Positions 1 through 9,282 of a DNA stretch of 64,000 nucleotides are shown here, piece by piece. This DNA is from Bacteroidales bacterium (GTDB taxonomy: Bacteria; Bacteroidota; Bacteroidia; Bacteroidales; UBA932), in the NCBI GenBank assembly GCA_015060445.1, contig SUYL01000002.1, positions 1 to 64,000 of the forward strand, read 5' to 3'. Each line of letters starts with the position of its first letter. The first letter of the stretch is position 1. The position numbers were made by a program, and so were the translations under genes. A model generated the notes under the pieces. It was not told where the DNA came from, did not search any database, and saw nothing but the letters and a program-made list of their open reading frames with translations.

Positions 1-138
1 CTAACCAACTATTCAGGTATTGATGCAGTAGGTAACTCAAACTCTGCAGCCCTTGGTGGTGCAGGTGGTATGGGTATTGACGTTTGGGGTCTTCCTAACC
101 CAAGAGGATACTCACTTGGTGTTAACCTGACATTCTAA
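1..138 (+). CDS. SusC/RagA-family TonB-dependent receptor, C-terminal fragment
   Basis: The window opens inside a reading frame of 45 codons that ends at TAA 136-138. The last residues, GYSLGVNLTF, have the alternating polar/aromatic pattern and terminal phenylalanine of an outer-membrane beta-barrel strand, the usual end of SusC-like receptors. A SusD-type lipoprotein gene starts 17 bp downstream on the same strand, the normal partner order. SusC proteins import oligosaccharides or other ligands across the outer membrane using TonB energy. The plug and most of the barrel lie outside the window, so the substrate cannot be inferred. Confidence 0.8.
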   Translation, partial: LTNYSGIDAVGNSNSAALGGAGGMGIDVWGLPNPRGYSLGVNLTF

Positions 139-155
139 AAATAAACGGAAAGATT

Positions 156-2102
156 ATGAAAAAATTACTAACAATACTTCTATTGGCATCAATGTCATTT
201 ACATTCACAGCCTGCGACAGCTGGTTGGATGTGAACAATAATGTTGATGCTCCTGACTATGTCACAGAGGACTTGTACCTTGCAGGTATATTGTCTTCTC
301 TTGGACAAGGAAACTACTGGGACATAAGGGCTACTTCTGTCCTTTCGCAGGGTATGGGTACATATAACAGTACATATTCATATTATGCTAACAACTTCTA
401 CTATAAATCATCAGATAGTGCAGCAGAGATGTGGAGAGTAGTTTACTGGCTACACGGTATGAACCTTGAGAATATGATTAACCAGGCATTGGAGAACGAG
501 TCTTACAGACTTGCCGGTATCGGTTATGCCATCAAGGCTTTTGACTGGGATATGCTTACCAAACTTCATGGTGAGGTTCCTATGAAACAGGCTTACGAGC
601 CAGGCAGACTTTCTCACGACTACGATTACCAGGATGAGGTTTACACTCAGGTAAGAGAGTGGGCTAAGACTGCTATTGAGTACCTTGAGATGGAAGATAA
701 CACAGACTATGGCAACAGACTTAAAGATGCTGACCTTATGTATGCAGGTGATGCTTCAAAATGGATCAAATTTGCCCATAGCGTTATTGTAAGAAACCTT
801 TCTTCTCTAACCAACAAGAATGACTTTACTTCTGCATATGCTCAGGATTTGATTACTCACGCTGGTTTGGCTATGTCAAGCAACGAGGATAATGCTACAG
901 TTTACAGACTTGGTGGCGGTAACGAGGCTCAGTTCTCAAACTACAACAACTCTTGGGGTGTATGCAGAGGTACTGGTACTGACGGTTACTATGCTTCAGA
1001 TTTCCTTGTACAGGTTATGACAGGTACAATGCCTTTGTATGATGAGGTTACCGGTGACAAAGTTCAGGCAGATCCAGATCCTGAGACAGGTGAGATAAGC
1101 GAAATTTATCCTTTTGCATTGGCTCCAAAACAGTATGTAGCAGATACTTCAAAAGCAAAAGGTCATTTCGACCCTCGCGTTACTGCAAAGATCGGTACTG
1201 TAGATGCGAATACTTATGCAAACATGTCAAATGTTGATTCAATCAAGTCTTGGATCTACTATGGTGGTAGTTTCACTACTCAGGCAGGTCCTATTGGCAA
1301 TGCTGCAAACCTTTGGGGTTCACGTACTGGCTATAACTCAAACTCTTCAAGAGACGGTTCTGGAAGATGGTTGTATGAGGAGTCTGCACCATATATTCTA
1401 ATGACTGCTTCTGAGATACAGTTCTGCTTGGCAGAGACTTACTGGAAACTTGGACAGAAAGGCAATGCTCTTGCTGCATTCAAGAAAGGTATTGCTCTTG
1501 ACCTTGAATTTACTGCTACTTATTTGGACCCGGGTGCTCCTAAGAAAACCGGTGAGGCAGAGGATGGAACTCCAATCTACGCAGCCTACGGTGACCGCCC
1601 AGGTGGTGACGTTGTTGCTCCTGCTACTTTCAAACAGTTGGCAGCAGAATATCAGGCTGGTCCATACGTAGATGGTATGACTGAGGATGAGTTGACTCTT
1701 TCACACATCATGCTTCAGAAATTCGTAGCATTGTTCCCTTGGGGTTCAACTGAAAACTGGGTTGACTTGCGTAAATACCATTATGACATTAAATACACAG
1801 GTGAGTATCCTTCATTGAACAACGGTTGGACTCTTGCTACTGTTGACCAGAAATGGGATTCAGATGAGACCAAAGTTTATAAAGGTTTCTACCTGGCCCC
1901 TGCTCAGGTTCAGAACAGAAGAAGCAAATATAATGAGGAGAATCACGGTTCACCTTGCTACCGTATCCGTCCTCGTTACAACTCTGAGTATATGTGGAAT
2001 AAACCTGCATTGGATGCATTGAAACCTATCGGTGGCCGTGAGGAGAACTACCAGTGCTCTATTCCATGGTTTGCATACCCTGGTGATATGCCTAAAAACT
2101 AA
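156..2102 (+). CDS. SusD/RagB-family nutrient-binding outer-membrane lipoprotein
   Basis: This 648-residue protein starts with a lipoprotein signal, MKKLLTILLLASMSFTFTAC, in which Cys20 would be lipidated. The body looks like the SusD-like group with an N-terminal TPR-type helical region (MNLENMINQAL, IGYAIKAFDWDMLTKLHG) and a C-terminal section rich in Trp and Tyr ending near RPRYNSEYMWNKPALDAL. SusD proteins cap the SusC barrel and bind the ligand at the cell surface. It follows the SusC end by 17 bp and precedes another lipoprotein by 24 bp, so all three look co-transcribed. Codon use favours a few codons, as in well expressed genes. No glycoside hydrolase is adjacent, so the ligand could be glycan or peptide. 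Confidence 0.88.
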   Translation: MKKLLTILLLASMSFTFTACDSWLDVNNNVDAPDYVTEDLYLAGILSSLGQGNYWDIRATSVLSQGMGTYNSTYSYYANNFYYKSSDSAAEMWRVVYWLHGMNLENMINQALENESYRLAGIGYAIKAFDWDMLTKLHGEVPMKQAYEPGRLSHDYDYQDEVYTQVREWAKTAIEYLEMEDNTDYGNRLKDADLMYAGDASKWIKFAHSVIVRNLSSLTNKNDFTSAYAQDLITHAGLAMSSNEDNATVYRLGGGNEAQFSNYNNSWGVCRGTGTDGYYASDFLVQVMTGTMPLYDEVTGDKVQADPDPETGEISEIYPFALAPKQYVADTSKAKGHFDPRVTAKIGTVDANTYANMSNVDSIKSWIYYGGSFTTQAGPIGNAANLWGSRTGYNSNSSRDGSGRWLYEESAPYILMTASEIQFCLAETYWKLGQKGNALAAFKKGIALDLEFTATYLDPGAPKKTGEAEDGTPIYAAYGDRPGGDVVAPATFKQLAAEYQAGPYVDGMTEDELTLSHIMLQKFVALFPWGSTENWVDLRKYHYDIKYTGEYPSLNNGWTLATVDQKWDSDETKVYKGFYLAPAQVQNRRSKYNEENHGSPCYRIRPRYNSEYMWNKPALDALKPIGGREENYQCSIPWFAYPGDMPKN

Positions 2103-2126
2103 TGTTGGAATTAAAAAGATATAAAG

Positions 2127-2963
2127 ATGAAATTTTTTAAATATTTGACATATTCATTGGCTTTGATGCTGATGGTAGTATCTTGTGATGAACACGAGAT
2201 TCTATATGAAACTGAGCCTGCTGCTGAGGCAGAGTTCCAGTTGCACTACTTTGAGCCAGTTGCCAACAATGCTAAGAACTACATAGACTCAGTATATGTA
2301 AATGGAAAGAAATTTTCATGCATTAACGGTGGTGGCCAGTTGCAGCCTAACAATTTTGTTCCAAGTGGTTCTGTAGGAAGGTTCTTTGCTGTTCCTGCCG
2401 GCAATACAAAATTGCAGTTGTACAGAAAAGGTTCTATTGTCTATGATAAAGACATCAATCTTGTAAAAGGGAAACAGAATGTGGTTGTTCATGATATGGA
2501 TGCTGATCCTATCATTCTTGACAACGGTTATCCATACCAGCATGTAAGCGGTCTTGCTTCTGCTGCAACTTGGGCAACAGACTCTTTGGCAACCATCAAA
2601 TTTGTAAATGTACTTTACGAGGCTGACGGCAAACCTTATGAGGGTAAATTGCAGTTCCAGTGGCAGAACCCACGCACTAAAGAGTGGGAGAACCTTGGCA
2701 ACCCTGTTGCTTTTGGTGAGGCTACAGACAGAGCACCTATCCTTATAGTTAAAACCGTTTTCAACTCAAGCGGTTACTGTAATCTGTATTTCAGAATGTT
2801 GACTGAGGATAATGAGGTTCTACAAGTTGCAAACGCAGGTGGCAAGTTCAACAATTATTCATTGTACAGACAATGTAATATTGGACGTTCTTATATGTAC
2901 TTTATGCGTGGTATAAGAACAGGAAGCCCTACAGCAGCAATTTCTGTTTGTACATCCCTATAA
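2127..2963 (+). CDS. Accessory surface lipoprotein of the SusCD locus (DUF4397-like)
   Basis: A 278-residue protein with a short lipoprotein signal: MKFFKYLTYSLALMLMVVSC, then acidic residues (DEHE) typical of surface-exported Bacteroidales lipoproteins. The middle (residues about 50-130) holds short beta-strand stretches such as FAVPAGNTKLQLYRKG and NLVKGKQNVVVHD, which resemble DUF4397 immunoglobulin-like domains. That assignment is by eye only. It lies 24 bp after susD and ends just before a strong terminator, so it closes the operon. In this position such proteins are usually extra surface glycan- or ligand-binding components. The exact function is unknown. Confidence 0.7.
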   Translation: MKFFKYLTYSLALMLMVVSCDEHEILYETEPAAEAEFQLHYFEPVANNAKNYIDSVYVNGKKFSCINGGGQLQPNNFVPSGSVGRFFAVPAGNTKLQLYRKGSIVYDKDINLVKGKQNVVVHDMDADPIILDNGYPYQHVSGLASAATWATDSLATIKFVNVLYEADGKPYEGKLQFQWQNPRTKEWENLGNPVAFGEATDRAPILIVKTVFNSSGYCNLYFRMLTEDNEVLQVANAGGKFNNYSLYRQCNIGRSYMYFMRGIRTGSPTAAISVCTSL

Positions 2964-2985
2964 TAAATAAAACCCTAAATCAATT

Positions 2986-3020
2986 GAGAGGCCACTCACC
3001 CCTTTGTGGCCTCTCTTTTT
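2986..3020 (+). terminator. Rho-independent terminator of the SusCD operon
   Basis: A perfect 10-bp stem (GAGAGGCCAC/GTGGCCTCTC) with a 10-nt loop is followed by a T-run. It lies 23 bp after the accessory lipoprotein gene. Confidence 0.85.
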
Positions 3021-3054
3021 AAAAGGTACTTTTTCATTAACACAATATTAAAGT

Positions 3055-3564
3055 ATGAAGAAGATTATAGTAATTATGTTGGCTTTGCTTGTTGCCGTAC
3101 CTTCAATGGCCCAGAAACTCTCTAAAGAGGAGAAGGCTGCTATGGCAAAAGCCCTCAACCAGTCTGCTGTTGATGCTATCAACGCCAAGGCATGGGTATT
3201 GGTTCCATCGCAGTACCAGAAATCTGACGGTACACTTGAGAGCAATATCGACAACGCCATTTTCATCTCTTACGAGGGCGACAAGATGCTTGTTCAGGGC
3301 GGTATCGTTGGTGGAAACAACAGCAGAGGATACCTTGTTGAGGCTAAAGAGTACAACCCAACAATTGACAAAAAAGGCGGTCTCAAGATGAGACTTATCG
3401 TAAACGGACGTATGATGAGAGGTACATATCAGATTACAATGAGGAACAACACAAATGTTGCAGATGTAATCTATACTCCGTCGGGAAAAAGCCCCATCAA
3501 ATTTCAGGGGCCTATTGTGCCGCTTAAAGGCGCAAACTATTACAAAAGGTCTAATCCTATGTAA
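3055..3564 (+). CDS. Secreted DUF4251-family protein
   Basis: 169 residues with a clear signal peptide (MKKIIVIMLALLVAVPSMAQ, cleavage after SMA). The mature part has the DUF4251 pattern as I recall it: an N-terminal Lys/Glu/Ala-rich helix (KLSKEEKAAMAKALNQ), then AWVLVPSQY, NNAIFISYEGDKMLVQ-type strands, a Gly/Asn-rich turn and repeated beta strands (LKMRLIVNGRMMRGTYQITM). DUF4251 proteins are periplasmic or surface proteins confined to Bacteroidota with no established role. It has its own upstream gap after the SusCD terminator and a downstream terminator, so it is probably monocistronic. Confidence 0.72.
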   Translation: MKKIIVIMLALLVAVPSMAQKLSKEEKAAMAKALNQSAVDAINAKAWVLVPSQYQKSDGTLESNIDNAIFISYEGDKMLVQGGIVGGNNSRGYLVEAKEYNPTIDKKGGLKMRLIVNGRMMRGTYQITMRNNTNVADVIYTPSGKSPIKFQGPIVPLKGANYYKRSNPM

Positions 3565-3590
3565 TAAAAATTCAGGGGTTCTTAAAAAGA

Positions 3591-3618
3591 AAGGGAAGGC
3601 TCAACAGCCTTCCCTTTT
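3591..3618. terminator. Bidirectional terminator between DUF4251 gene and ychF
   Basis: An 11-bp perfect stem (AAGGGAAGGCT/AGCCTTCCCTT) with a CAAC loop, ending in T4 on the plus strand and preceded by A-rich sequence, so it can serve both convergent genes. Confidence 0.8.
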
Positions 3619-3640
3619 GAATTTATATTGCCCGTATGTA

Positions 3641-4744
3641 CTACACATTGAACAGGAAGTGCATTATGTCTCCATCCTGAACTACATACTCCTTACCTTC
3701 CACTCCGAGTTTTCCTGCTGCACGGCATGCCGCCTCAGAGCCATAGTGTACATAATCTTCATATTTGATTACCTCTGCACGTATGAATCCTCTCTCAAAA
3801 TCTGAGTGGATTACACCTGCTGCCGCCGGGGCCTTGTCTCCCTTGTTGTAGGTCCATGCCCTTACCTCAGGTGCTCCGGCTGTAAAGTATGTCTCAAGGT
3901 TAAGCAGTGCATATGCGCTCCTGATGAGTCTTACAACACCGGATTTCTCCAGACCTATCTCCTCAAGGAACATCTGCCTCTCCTCATAACTCTCCAATTC
4001 TGCAATTTCAGACTCTATTTTTGCGGCAATGACAAGTATCTGGGCATTCTCATCCTTAACTGCCTCTCTTACCTGCTCCACATACTGGTTTCCGTCTTTT
4101 GCGCTGTTTTCATCTACATTGCACACATACATTACAGGCTTGTTTGTAAGAAGAAAGAGTTCACGCGCAAGTTTCTCGTCTTCTGCGTTGTCAAAAACCA
4201 CAGTCCTTGCAGATTTGCCCTGCTCCAGAACCTCCTTGTATTTTACAAGGATATCATACAATTTCTTCGCATTCTTGTCTCCCCCTGTCTGCGCCTGCTT
4301 CTGAACCTTGCTTATTCTGTTGTCAACTGTCTCAAGGTCTTTCAACTGAAGTTCTGTATCAATGATCTCCTTGTCCCTTACAGGGTTTACAGAACCGTCA
4401 ACATGTACAATGTTAGGGTCATCAAAACATCTGAGCACATGGAGGATAGCATCGGTCTCCCTAATGTTTGCAAGGAACTGGTTGCCCAATCCTTCACCTT
4501 TGCTGGCACCCTTTACAAGTCCGGCAATGTCAACTATCTCCACGGTTGCAGGAACCACTCTCTGAGGTTTTACTATTTTTTCAAGTACTTCCAGCCTGTC
4601 GTCGGGAACAATGGTAGATCCAATATTGGGTTCAATTGTACAGAAAGGGAAATTTGCAGATTGTGCCTTGCCCGAACTTATACAGTTGAAAAGTGTAGAT
4701 TTGCCCACATTTGGCAGGCCTACTATGCCGCATCTCAATGCCAT
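3641..4744 (-). CDS. ychF: Ribosome-associated GTPase/ATPase YchF
   Basis: 367 residues, the standard YchF length. The frame stays open upstream to 4903, but the family start MALRCGIVGLPNVGKSTLF lies at 4744, with the G1 motif GLPNVGKST at residues 8-16. Further G motifs are visible: DIAGLVKGASKGEG (G3 region) and NVDE in place of the canonical NKxD, the change that makes YchF prefer ATP. The C-terminus has the TGS-like domain (AWTYNKGDKAPAAAGVIHSDFERGFIRAEV) ending DGDIMHFLFNV. YchF binds ribosomes and affects translation and oxidative-stress responses. It is convergent with the upstream DUF4251 gene and divergent from the gene at 4845. Confidence 0.96.
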   Translation of the reverse strand: MALRCGIVGLPNVGKSTLFNCISSGKAQSANFPFCTIEPNIGSTIVPDDRLEVLEKIVKPQRVVPATVEIVDIAGLVKGASKGEGLGNQFLANIRETDAILHVLRCFDDPNIVHVDGSVNPVRDKEIIDTELQLKDLETVDNRISKVQKQAQTGGDKNAKKLYDILVKYKEVLEQGKSARTVVFDNAEDEKLARELFLLTNKPVMYVCNVDENSAKDGNQYVEQVREAVKDENAQILVIAAKIESEIAELESYEERQMFLEEIGLEKSGVVRLIRSAYALLNLETYFTAGAPEVRAWTYNKGDKAPAAAGVIHSDFERGFIRAEVIKYEDYVHYGSEAACRAAGKLGVEGKEYVVQDGDIMHFLFNV

Positions 4745-4771
4745 ATATCTAATTTTTAAATTTTTAGGATG

Positions 4772-4779
4772 CAAAAATA
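4772..4779 (-). promoter_or_regulatory. Candidate -7 element of ychF promoter
   Basis: Reads TATTTTTG on the minus strand, matching the Bacteroidota TAnnTTTG consensus, 27 bp upstream of the chosen ychF start. This supports the 4744 start over the longer open frame. A clear -33 TTTG is not visible. Confidence 0.45.
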
Positions 4780-4844
4780 GGGTAAATTTTACGCTGGTGC
4801 AAGGCAGGAAGGAGAAAAAGAGGTAAATTGCAAAAAATTGGACT

Positions 4845-5786
4845 ATGAAAGAGATACTTCTGCTCCTTGTAATGTTCTGGAATGTTGAGAACTTCTTTGA
4901 CACTTATGACAACCCATCTACAAATGATGAGGAATTCACCCCTATGGGGGAAAACCGCTGGAGTTGGAAAAGGTTTGAAAAGAAACGGGACGACATTGCC
5001 AAAACCATTCTCCTTGCAGCGGATTCATATGGAGAATATCCGGCAATAATAGGGCTTTGTGAGGTAGAAAACCGTTTTGTACTGGAAGAACTTGCAGAGA
5101 ACACACCCCTTGCCCGGGTAGGATACTCCATTCTGCACAAGGATTCTCCCGACAATAGGGGAATAGATGTGGCACTTCTCTACAGGGAAGAGGTATTCAC
5201 CCCCCTGAAAGAAGAATACATAGCATGCAGTTTCCCCACCAGAGACATCCTGTACACAAAAGGGGTAATCAACGGGCTTGACACCGTACACATTCTGGTA
5301 AACCACTGGCCCTCCAAACGTGGAGGTGAAAACTCTTCATCCATGAAAAGGATTCTCGTTTCACACACTGTACGACATGTGACCGACTCCATCCTTGCCA
5401 CCAACTCCAATGCCAACATAATCCTGATGGGAGATTTCAATGATACATACACCACCCGTCCGCTGGAGAACCTTGAACCTCTGGTAAATTTGTCGGGATG
5501 GGCAACAGGGTGTGAAGGAACCTACAAATACAGAGAAGAGTGGAATATAATTGACCAGTTCCTGGTATCATGCAACCTCCTGCAAAGAGAGGCTGCTGAG
5601 GGTGAATTCACCCGGCAATGGATATATTGCAAAAAGGAGATGGAGATTTTTGCTCCCGACAACCTTTTATGTCCCGACAACACATACATGGGGGTAAAAC
5701 TCAAAAGGACGTTCATAGGGCCGAGATATGCAGGCGGGGTGAGTGACCATCTTCCAATACTCCTGAAACTGCATGTGGAGGAATAA
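4845..5786 (+). CDS. Endonuclease/exonuclease/phosphatase family protein
   Basis: 313 residues with the metal-dependent EEP fold motifs in order: FWNVENFFDTYDNP near the N-terminus (Asn and Glu ligands), IGLCEVENR (catalytic Glu), IDVALLYR, HILVNHWPSKRGG (catalytic His), ILMGDFNDT (Asp/Asn pair) and GGVSDHLPILLKL (final Asp-His). This is the Bacteroidota subgroup often annotated simply as an endonuclease. The N-terminal MKEILLLLVMF is hydrophobic but too short for a convincing signal peptide. The substrate (DNA, lipid phosphate or other phosphodiester) cannot be told from sequence. Despite being plus-strand coding, the gene is C-rich, an example of the left-arm strand bias. Confidence 0.85.
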   Translation: MKEILLLLVMFWNVENFFDTYDNPSTNDEEFTPMGENRWSWKRFEKKRDDIAKTILLAADSYGEYPAIIGLCEVENRFVLEELAENTPLARVGYSILHKDSPDNRGIDVALLYREEVFTPLKEEYIACSFPTRDILYTKGVINGLDTVHILVNHWPSKRGGENSSSMKRILVSHTVRHVTDSILATNSNANIILMGDFNDTYTTRPLENLEPLVNLSGWATGCEGTYKYREEWNIIDQFLVSCNLLQREAAEGEFTRQWIYCKKEMEIFAPDNLLCPDNTYMGVKLKRTFIGPRYAGGVSDHLPILLKLHVEE

Positions 5787-5790
5787 GAAA

Positions 5791-5815
5791 AGGGCAGCCT
5801 CTGGCCGCCCTCTTT
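5791..5815. terminator. Terminator between EEP gene and ppiD
   Basis: An imperfect stem (AGGGCAGC/GCCGCCCT, one mismatch) is followed by TCTTT. It sits between convergent genes. Confidence 0.55.
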
Positions 5816-5835
5816 ATAATACCTTATATATTATT

Positions 5836-7920
5836 CTAGAAGAATTTATATCTCTGGTCTTTTACACCTGCATTCTCAAGAAGGATTACAGGAACTACAT
5901 TCTGAACACCTGCAAAAATCTGCTGGTTTCTTGCCTTGGCATCATCCTCTGTGTAGAAAGCACCTGTCTCCTTGCCTTTTACAGTAAAGTAGTAAACGCC
6001 AATCTCACCTACAACAGGGCCTACAAGAGTATTCTCAGGAGCACCTGCAATTGCACCAATGAATTTAGGGTCCAACTGCTGTGAAGTAAGTGAAGAGAAT
6101 GCAATGCCGGACTGGTTGCTTACAGTTGTACCAAGTTTCTCAGCAGCAGCCTCAATTGTGGTTACACCCTCCAATTTTGCTTTGGTCTCGGCAGCAACCT
6201 TCTCACCTTTCTTCTGCATCATCAGGTAAGACTTGATTGTAGGTGCAATCTCGTTGTATGGAGTATAACCCTCAGCGTGGATTGCTTTAAGGCCAACTAC
6301 AAAGAAATATTTGTTGTCAACGGTAATGATAGGGGAAACGCTTCCAACCTCATTCTCGTTAGCCCATCTTGAAATCTCCCTTGTGTGCTGGTAGTTTGCC
6401 AAAGTTTTGGCACCTGGAAGCACTCTCATTGCAGGATATACTGAAACACCGCTCTCTTTTGCAGCAGCATTGAACTTCTCAAGATTACCCTCAGCCTTTG
6501 ATGCAATGTCATTGGCTTTAGCATAGTAATCTGAATATGTTGCCTTGCTTGCTACAGCCTCCTTTACAAGAAGAGCAACCTGCATCTTCTTCATAGGCTT
6601 GGTGGCATCTGTAACCTTAACTATGTGTGTACCGTAAGTTGTCTTTAGTGTAAATACATCACCTTTCTTAGCAGTAAGCACAGACTCCATACCAGGAATC
6701 ATATACTGCTGAGTCATCCAACCCAAATCACCAGCCTCTGCAACATTAGGGTTCTGGTCTGCAGAATACTCTGCTGCCAACTCTGCAAAATTGCCTTTCT
6801 TTGCAACTGCAAGAAGGCTGTCTGCCTTTGCCTCTGCCTCACCCTGAAGAAGGATGTGTTTCACAAACACTGAATCAGGCAACTGTTTGATATCAACAAC
6901 TTTTGCTGCAATGAAAGTATTCTCCTGCTGGAATGGAGGAAGGGTCTCACCAACCTTAGCCTTTGCTGCAAAGTCCTCCAACTCTGTTGCAATTGTCTTG
7001 AGGTCACCCTCTTTGTAGAAATATGGGTTATATGGCTGGTCTGAATTTCTTGCAAGGAATGTCTTCACATTCTCCTCTGCAACGAAATCGTTGTAAACTT
7101 TCTCCATATCCTGCTGTGCCAACTGGATGTCCTCCTCAGAAGGAACAACCTCAAACACTACATACTCAAGATCCCTGCTCTCAACCTGTTTGAAAGAATT
7201 CTTGTTCTTTTCATAATACTCTTTAACCTCGCTGTTGTCAACGGTAATTGTTGAATCCAAAGCAAAGCCGTAAGGCTGCATGATGAAATCCACATTGTAT
7301 GAAGTGTTGTTCTCTGCAATTGCCCTGTTAAGTTCTACCGGACTCAAGAACATGCTCTTCTCCAACAATGAGAGGTATTTTGAAACCTTCTGGGTCTTTT
7401 CAATGTTGTCCTCAAGGTAATTCCAGTACATTCCCAACTGGCCTGTCTGGTCCTGAGAAATGGCCTGAACCAACTCAGCAACCCTCTGTCTGCTGAACTG
7501 TCCGTCCTCTCCCACAAAAGAAGGGTCAGACATAAGTACAGGAGAAATGTTCACACCCTGAGTAAGGTCATAAAGTTCCTCCTCACCCAAAGTTACACCG
7601 GCAGCCTCAACAGCTGGAATAAGCACTCTCTCGGTAATCTCATTCTGCCAAGCGGTATTGTTGATGAGTTCCTGGGTCTGGTCATCAGAAGCCGAGCCGT
7701 TTGTCATCTGGAAAATCTGTGAAAAGTAATCAACTTTCTGCTGATACTCCTGATAAGGGATACCCTCACCATTAATCTCTCCTACATCATATTTGGAAGA
7801 GAACATTGACATAGCACTCTGGAGTGTTGAAGGGTCAATGATAAACGATAATAGCGCAACTGCAATGAGGACAGTAATCAACGCCCCAAGTTTTACGCGT
7901 ATTTTTTCTAGTAATGCCAT
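5836..7920 (-). CDS. ppiD: Periplasmic peptidyl-prolyl isomerase/chaperone of the PpiD/SurA type
   Basis: 694 residues. An N-terminal single membrane anchor (GALITVLIAVALLSFII, residues about 12-28) is followed by a SurA_N/PpiD N-terminal chaperone region with YDVGEINGEGIPYQEYQQKVDYF. A parvulin rotamase domain lies near residues 340-440 (FVKHILLQGEAEAKADSLL, FAELAAEYSAD, GDLGWMTQQYMIPGMESVL, TTYGTHIVKVTD). PpiD-type proteins assist folding of exported outer-membrane proteins at the periplasmic face of the inner membrane. It is the last gene of the leftward operon that also holds lptC, a beta-barrel protein and a TPR protein, which fits envelope biogenesis. Confidence 0.9.
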   Translation of the reverse strand: MALLEKIRVKLGALITVLIAVALLSFIIDPSTLQSAMSMFSSKYDVGEINGEGIPYQEYQQKVDYFSQIFQMTNGSASDDQTQELINNTAWQNEITERVLIPAVEAAGVTLGEEELYDLTQGVNISPVLMSDPSFVGEDGQFSRQRVAELVQAISQDQTGQLGMYWNYLEDNIEKTQKVSKYLSLLEKSMFLSPVELNRAIAENNTSYNVDFIMQPYGFALDSTITVDNSEVKEYYEKNKNSFKQVESRDLEYVVFEVVPSEEDIQLAQQDMEKVYNDFVAEENVKTFLARNSDQPYNPYFYKEGDLKTIATELEDFAAKAKVGETLPPFQQENTFIAAKVVDIKQLPDSVFVKHILLQGEAEAKADSLLAVAKKGNFAELAAEYSADQNPNVAEAGDLGWMTQQYMIPGMESVLTAKKGDVFTLKTTYGTHIVKVTDATKPMKKMQVALLVKEAVASKATYSDYYAKANDIASKAEGNLEKFNAAAKESGVSVYPAMRVLPGAKTLANYQHTREISRWANENEVGSVSPIITVDNKYFFVVGLKAIHAEGYTPYNEIAPTIKSYLMMQKKGEKVAAETKAKLEGVTTIEAAAEKLGTTVSNQSGIAFSSLTSQQLDPKFIGAIAGAPENTLVGPVVGEIGVYYFTVKGKETGAFYTEDDAKARNQQIFAGVQNVVPVILLENAGVKDQRYKFF

Positions 7921-7994
7921 TTTGTATTATAATTTTAAGATTTTTTCTAGCAAAGTGCGAAGATAGTAATTTTCTGCCGAATACAACAAAAAAA

Positions 7995-9278
7995 CTACTT
8001 ATGCTGCACTGCAACACTAACAGTCTCTATCTTGTTTCTGGTAGTTGTAAGTATGGTAAAGGTAAATTTGTCTACCTCAACAACCTCCTTCTCGGCAGGA
8101 ATATCTTCGTTGAAATACATGATCAGTCCTGCCAATGTTTCATACGCATCACTTTCGGGAAGATTGAGATTGTACTTCCTGTTTATCTCCTCCACCTCAA
8201 GCCTTGCAGAGAATACAAATTCATTCTCGGAAATCTGCTTCTCTATGAACTCCTCCTTGTCAAGTTCATCATTTATATCTCCAAATATCTCCTCAATGAT
8301 ATCCTCAAGGGTAACTATACCCCCTGTACCACCGTACTCATCCCTTACAACAGCAATTGAACTCCTGTTTTTTGTAAAATATGCCAGCAGTGTCTGGGCT
8401 CCCATCTCCTCCGAAACATAAGTTACAGTACGGAGAACCTCCGCTATGCTGTGAGGCTTCTCATCTTCATCAACCACCAGCAGGTCCTTTGAATGTACAT
8501 ATCCAATAATGTCATCAATATTCTCCCTATATACCATAATCCTGGAATATCCCTGGTCAACAAAAAGCCTTGCCAACTCCTCCACACTGTCCTGAATGTC
8601 AAGAGCGGCAATCTCCGTCCTTGGAATCATACACTCCCTCACCTTCACAGATGAAAAATTGAGGGCATTCTGGAAAATCACCATCTCGCTCGGATGCTCG
8701 TTCTCCTCCTCGTCATCGCTGGAAGAGACCTCTCCTGAAAGATACATAAGGTCGCTCTTGTCAAAAAGGGTCCTGTTTGTGCGGTGCATATCTTTAACAC
8801 CAAACAATTTCAACACTCTTCCCGACAATCTGTTGGTAAAATATGTAATGGGGTAGAACAGGTAATAGAAAAATATGAAAAGCCAGTACAGGGAAGAGAA
8901 TACTCCGTTTGGATTGAGCCTGCACATGGCCTTTGGCAGATACTCGGCAGTAATTAGGACAATAAGGGTAGCAACTATTGTATCAATGGCCAGAATACCT
9001 CCCACCGACGCTGTAATATACCTTTCAATGAGGGGGTCCAGTATTTTTGCTGCAGCCATACCATAAATTACAATGGCAACATTGTTCCCCACCAGCAGGC
9101 ACGAAATCATCTCATCGGGATTCTTTATGAACCTGTCCATAACACGGGCATAGGTCTTTCCCTGCTTGCGGTCGAGTTCCACCTTTAGTTTGTTTCCCGA
9201 CAAAAATGCTATCTCATAACCGGAGAAAAATGCGGAAAACAGAAGTGACAAGAAAACTATTATGATATTTCCCTCCAT
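7995..9278 (-). CDS. CNNM/CBS-domain membrane protein (hemolysin C/CorC family, GldE-like)
   Basis: 427 residues. The N-terminal DUF21/CNNM membrane domain has several hydrophobic helices (IIIVFLSLLFSAFFSGYEIAFL, TIVATLIVLITAEYLPKAM with the conserved E-x-x-P-K, LYWLFIFFYYLFYPITYF). It is followed by an acidic linker, two CBS repeats (VRECMIPRTEIAALDIQDS, and YVHSKDLLVVDED onwards) and the CorC/HlyC C-terminal domain (DEYGGTGGIVTLEDIIEEIFGDI). Relatives are Mg2+/Co2+ transport-associated proteins. The Bacteroidota form is also called GldE, after gliding genes, but nothing here shows gliding. It starts 4 bp after lptC ends and precedes ppiD in the same operon. Confidence 0.87.
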   Translation of the reverse strand: MEGNIIIVFLSLLFSAFFSGYEIAFLSGNKLKVELDRKQGKTYARVMDRFIKNPDEMISCLLVGNNVAIVIYGMAAAKILDPLIERYITASVGGILAIDTIVATLIVLITAEYLPKAMCRLNPNGVFSSLYWLFIFFYYLFYPITYFTNRLSGRVLKLFGVKDMHRTNRTLFDKSDLMYLSGEVSSSDDEEENEHPSEMVIFQNALNFSSVKVRECMIPRTEIAALDIQDSVEELARLFVDQGYSRIMVYRENIDDIIGYVHSKDLLVVDEDEKPHSIAEVLRTVTYVSEEMGAQTLLAYFTKNRSSIAVVRDEYGGTGGIVTLEDIIEEIFGDINDELDKEEFIEKQISENEFVFSARLEVEEINRKYNLNLPESDAYETLAGLIMYFNEDIPAEKEVVEVDKFTFTILTTTRNKIETVSVAVQHK

Positions 9279-9282
9279 AAAA

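Noticed and set aside
3806..4759. Long plus-strand open frame of 317 codons
   Set aside because: It lies antisense to ychF, which has all family motifs, and its translation is Cys/Leu-rich without a recognisable domain.
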